From Tateyamaria pelophila (GTDB taxonomy: Bacteria > Pseudomonadota > Alphaproteobacteria > Rhodobacterales > Rhodobacteraceae): a DNA stretch of 64,000 bases. The notes under the pieces are model-generated. The model made no database searches. It worked only from the letters and a program-made list of their open reading frames with translations, and was not told the DNA's origin. The position numbers were made by a program, and so were the translations under genes. Below are positions 61,450-64,000 of this stretch, piece after piece. Location: assembly GCF_019966495.1 (NCBI RefSeq), contig NZ_JAIMIA010000012.1, positions 16,307 to 80,306 on the forward strand. Direction: 5' to 3'. How positions within the stretch are numbered: the stretch's first letter is position 1; each line of letters begins with the position of its first letter.

Positions 61450-62193
61450 ATGGAACAGACACTTACGGGAAAAACCGCTCTGGTCACAGCGGCGGCGAAC
61501 GGTATCGGTCGGTCCAGCGCCGAGGCCATGGCGGCGCGCGGCGCGCATGTGATCGCGACCGACATCGACGGCGCCGCAGTGCAGGCGCTTGCGGACACGT
61601 CACCGAATATCACAGGCCATCAACTGGATGTTCTGGACTCCGCGGCCGTCGAGGCACTGGTCGCCTCGGTCGCGCCGGTCCACATCCTGCTCAATTGTGC
61701 CGGATGGGTGCATGATGGCACCATCCTTGACTGCGACGACGCCGTCTGGGACCGGTCCTTTGACCTGAACGCCCGCGCGATGTTCCGCGTCACCAAGGCC
61801 GTTTTGCCCGGTATGCTCAGCAGCGGATCGGGCTCCGTCATCAACATAGCGTCGATCGTCTCCAGTGAAAAAGGCGCGCCGCGGCGTTTCGCGTACGGGG
61901 CGTCAAAGGCTGCGATTATCGGAATGACCAAGGCGATCGCGGCAGATTTCGTCAAGGACGGCATCCGCTGCAACGCGATCTGTCCGGGCACGGTCCAAAG
62001 CCCGTCCCTGAATGACCGGCTGGCTGCAACCGGCGATTTCGACAAGGCCCTTGCCGCGTTTCAGGAGCGCCAACCCATGGGACGGCTGGGACAGCCCGAG
62101 GAAATCGCGGACATGGTCTGCTATCTCGCAGGCGACCTGTCGGCCTTCACCACCGGGCAAGCTTTTGCCGTCGATGGCGGGTGGTCGATCTGA
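61450..62193 (+). CDS. SDR, 2-keto-3-deoxy-L-fuconate dehydrogenase type
   Basis: 247 residues. LTGKTALVTAAANGIGRSSAEAMAARGAHVIATDID, LLNCAGWVHDGTILDCDDAVWD, FAYGASKAAIIGMTKAIAADFVKDGIRCNAICPGT and PMGRLGQPEEIADM match the 2-keto-3-deoxy-fuconate 4-dehydrogenase (BDH2-like) group as I remember it. It would make the 2,4-diketo acid that the FAH-family enzyme cleaves. Its stop overlaps the next start. Confidence 0.88.
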   Translation: MEQTLTGKTALVTAAANGIGRSSAEAMAARGAHVIATDIDGAAVQALADTSPNITGHQLDVLDSAAVEALVASVAPVHILLNCAGWVHDGTILDCDDAVWDRSFDLNARAMFRVTKAVLPGMLSSGSGSVINIASIVSSEKGAPRRFAYGASKAAIIGMTKAIAADFVKDGIRCNAICPGTVQSPSLNDRLAATGDFDKALAAFQERQPMGRLGQPEEIADMVCYLAGDLSAFTTGQAFAVDGGWSI

Positions 62194-63353
62194 TGGGATT
62201 GGACCGCGCCGCATCAATTGACGATCTCAGACTTCGGGCCAAACGACGCATTCCGCGGTTTGCCTTCGATCTCGTCGATGGCGGCGCGGAAAACGAGCGC
62301 AACCTGCGCCGCAACAGCGCGGCCTTCGAAGAGGTGGAGCTGACGCCGCGCTACATGGTCGATGTGTCGGCGCTCGACACGCAGGTCACGCTGTTCGGCC
62401 AGACATATGCCGTGCCTTTCGGAATGGCGCCCATCGGCATGCTCAACGCGTTCTGGCCCAATGCCGATCTCACGCTGGCAAGGCTGTGCAAGGCGCAAAA
62501 CATCCCCTACGTCGCCAGTTCCGCCGCCTCCACCACCCTGGAACAACTGGCCGAGGCGGCCGACGGAAATGGCTGGTTCCAGTTATACGTGTCCAGCGAC
62601 GCAGACGTGACGGACGGCCTGATCGCGCGCGCCGAGGCCGCAGGCTACGGAACGCTCATGGTGACCGCAGATGTGCCCGCCGCGGGCAAGCGCGATCGCG
62701 ACATCCGAAATCAACTCGCCGTGCCGTTCCGTTTCACGCCCGAAGTTGTGCTGCAATGCGCGCTCAATCCGCGTTGGGCGCTCACCAGTTTGCGCCACGG
62801 CACACCGAACGTGGCCAACTATGCCGATCTCCTGCAAAGCGCCACCTCCTATGCCGACGTCCAGAAAACCCTGATCACACCGGGCTTCACATGGGACGAC
62901 TTGAAACGCCTGCGCACCCGATGGAAGGGCAAATTGCTTGTCAAAGGCATCCTGCATCCCCAAGACGCGGAAAAATGTGCGGAACTGGGCTGTGATGGCA
63001 TCGTCGTCTCCAACCACGGCGGACGACAGGTTGCCTTTGGTCCGCCAACCATCGAAGCACTGCCAGCCATTGCCGACGTCGTCGATGGACGCATGAAGAT
63101 CATTCTCGACAGCGGCATTCGCCGCGGCGCGGATATCTTGCGGGCCAAGGCGCTCGGCGCGGATTTCACCTTTGCGGGACGGGGTCTGGCCTATGGCGTC
63201 GGCGCCGGAGGCCAGGCCGGAGCCGAACGCGCCTTCGAGATCTTGCAATTGGAATTGATCCGTGCCCTGGGTCAACTCGGCGTCCCGTCTTTCCGGGATG
63301 TCGGAAAATCCGAGCTGAGCACATTCCGCCAAAGCGGCTCCGGCCCGCACTGA
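62193..63353 (+). CDS. FMN-dependent alpha-hydroxy acid dehydrogenase, LldD-like
   Basis: 386 residues from ATG 62193. TIM-barrel flavoprotein with FAFDLVDGGAENERNL, YAVPFGMAPIGMLNAFWPN, YVASSAASTTLEQLAEAA, MVTADVPAAGKRDRD and the catalytic His/Arg motif GIVVSNHGGRQVAFGP. L-lactate (or mandelate/glycolate) is oxidised to the keto acid and electrons go to the respiratory chain or to oxygen. It is the last gene of the rightward run. Confidence 0.92.
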   Translation: MGLDRAASIDDLRLRAKRRIPRFAFDLVDGGAENERNLRRNSAAFEEVELTPRYMVDVSALDTQVTLFGQTYAVPFGMAPIGMLNAFWPNADLTLARLCKAQNIPYVASSAASTTLEQLAEAADGNGWFQLYVSSDADVTDGLIARAEAAGYGTLMVTADVPAAGKRDRDIRNQLAVPFRFTPEVVLQCALNPRWALTSLRHGTPNVANYADLLQSATSYADVQKTLITPGFTWDDLKRLRTRWKGKLLVKGILHPQDAEKCAELGCDGIVVSNHGGRQVAFGPPTIEALPAIADVVDGRMKIILDSGIRRGADILRAKALGADFTFAGRGLAYGVGAGGQAGAERAFEILQLELIRALGQLGVPSFRDVGKSELSTFRQSGSGPH

Positions 63354-63505
63354 AGTGCGCCCGGTTCCGCCATTGGGGCGAGATACGATGCAGATTGGTG
63401 GCGGGACGCCGTCATGGATGAAAAGACCGTATTCACGAACCCTCCGCAGGTGTTTTGCGCAAGAAACTTGACGACGTCCTGACACCTGCACTTTGGTGGG
63501 CCGTG

Positions 63506-63922
63506 CTAGTCGTCGCGTCCGGGCTCATTTGGATCGCTGGAAAACAGTGCGATCTTGTTGCCTTGAGGGTCACGAAGGTAGCCCACATAGAAATGAGGGC
63601 CATAGGACGGGCGGAAACCCGGCTGGCCCTCATCCGTGCCGCCCGCGACAAGTGCTGCGGCATGAAGGTCGCGCACCTGGCGTTGACTGCGCGCCTCAAA
63701 TGCGACCATCGCGCCGTTTCCAGCCGACGCCGGTCGGCCGTCGAAGGTCGGTTTCACGTAGAAATCCGGCAGGACGGGAGACCGACCCGGCGCGACGGGC
63801 AGTGCATAGCTCAGGCCCTCAGGGCCTTCCTCGAGCCCGTAGTCCAGGGTCGGCAGAAAAGCGGAGTAAAATCGTCTCGCCCGAGCGATGTCATCAGCAC
63901 CGACGGTAACGTATGCAATCAT
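63506..63922 (-). CDS. VOC (glyoxalase/bleomycin resistance-like) protein
   Basis: 138 residues with IAYVTVGADDIARARRFYSAFL, FYVKPTFDGRPASAGNGAMVAFEA and the closing YVGYLRDPQGNKIALF, a single betaalphabetabetabeta pair. The divalent metal ligands are not all clear. Function unknown. The 63923-64000 end shows nothing recognisable. Confidence 0.85.
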   Translation of the reverse strand: MIAYVTVGADDIARARRFYSAFLPTLDYGLEEGPEGLSYALPVAPGRSPVLPDFYVKPTFDGRPASAGNGAMVAFEARSQRQVRDLHAAALVAGGTDEGQPGFRPSYGPHFYVGYLRDPQGNKIALFSSDPNEPGRDD

Positions 63923-64000
63923 GGATTGAGCAACCCCACGTCTGGAAATTCGGATTTGGCATGATCACGCATCCTGGCATTCCCATTTGATATAGGCCTT

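Overview
The window reads as chromosome of a marine alphaproteobacterium of the Rhodobacterales (Roseobacter group). GC is high. There is a circularly permuted two-piece tmRNA gene, a DMSP demethylase (dmdA) with acuI beside it, an RNase E ending in PKKRGWWSLGK, the ATPase inhibitor zeta protein, DUF4169 and ribbon-helix-helix small proteins, and a BCCT carrier. Gene families and order support the assignment, but no species can be named. I see no prophage, intact insertion sequence or CRISPR array.

Layout. 0-3.4 kb: start of a photolyase gene (cut by the edge), a class V aminotransferase and a BCCT carrier. 3.6-11.3 kb: a divergent organosulfur cluster. Leftward run DUF2182, DUF1326, DinB, dmdA, acuI and a HIT protein; rightward run a FadR-type GntR regulator, a methanethiol oxidase (SBP56/MtoX) and a membrane protein. 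Both runs start from one operator-bearing promoter. 11.5-19.8 kb: SYLF protein, dienelactone hydrolase, ssrA, a broken SnoaL-like gene, chrA, sspB, fumC and three small proteins. 19.8-24.7 kb: class I aldolase, P450, a membrane-anchored hydrolase-like protein, ccdA and a TusA-like protein, with two copies of a four-hairpin repeat. 24.7-28.7 kb: rne with a long leader, and a HAD phosphatase. 29-34 kb: dctBD behind purC-purS-purQ. 34-40.4 kb: zeta inhibitor, an MprF-like protein, homocysteine methyltransferase, a radical SAM protein, a corrinoid protein and DUF1638. 40.5-44.6 kb: sufE, a lipoprotein, rnd, purN, purM and a CAT-anticodon tRNA. 45-48 kb: tctCBA. 48.6-63.4 kb: a large divergent carbohydrate or organic-acid catabolic island. 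63.5-63.9 kb: a VOC protein.

How the genes work together. DmdA moves a methyl group from DMSP to tetrahydrofolate. Later steps, not encoded here, release methanethiol, which MtoX would oxidise. AcuI removes acryloyl-CoA. The split B12-dependent methionine synthase parts at 36.5-40.4 kb could use the methyl-THF that DmdA makes (inference). In the right-hand island a CUT2-type ABC importer, four SDR dehydrogenases, a 3-hydroxyisobutyrate-dehydrogenase-like protein, ThuA, an FAH-family hydrolase and an LldD-like flavoenzyme fit a non-phosphorylative 6-deoxysugar or related acid route. It is probably controlled by an unusual fusion of a winged helix with a solute-binding-protein domain.

The least explained items are the four-hairpin repeat, the helix/SBP fusion regulator, the DctD lacking GAFTGA, and the M24 protein lacking a metal-ligand Asp.
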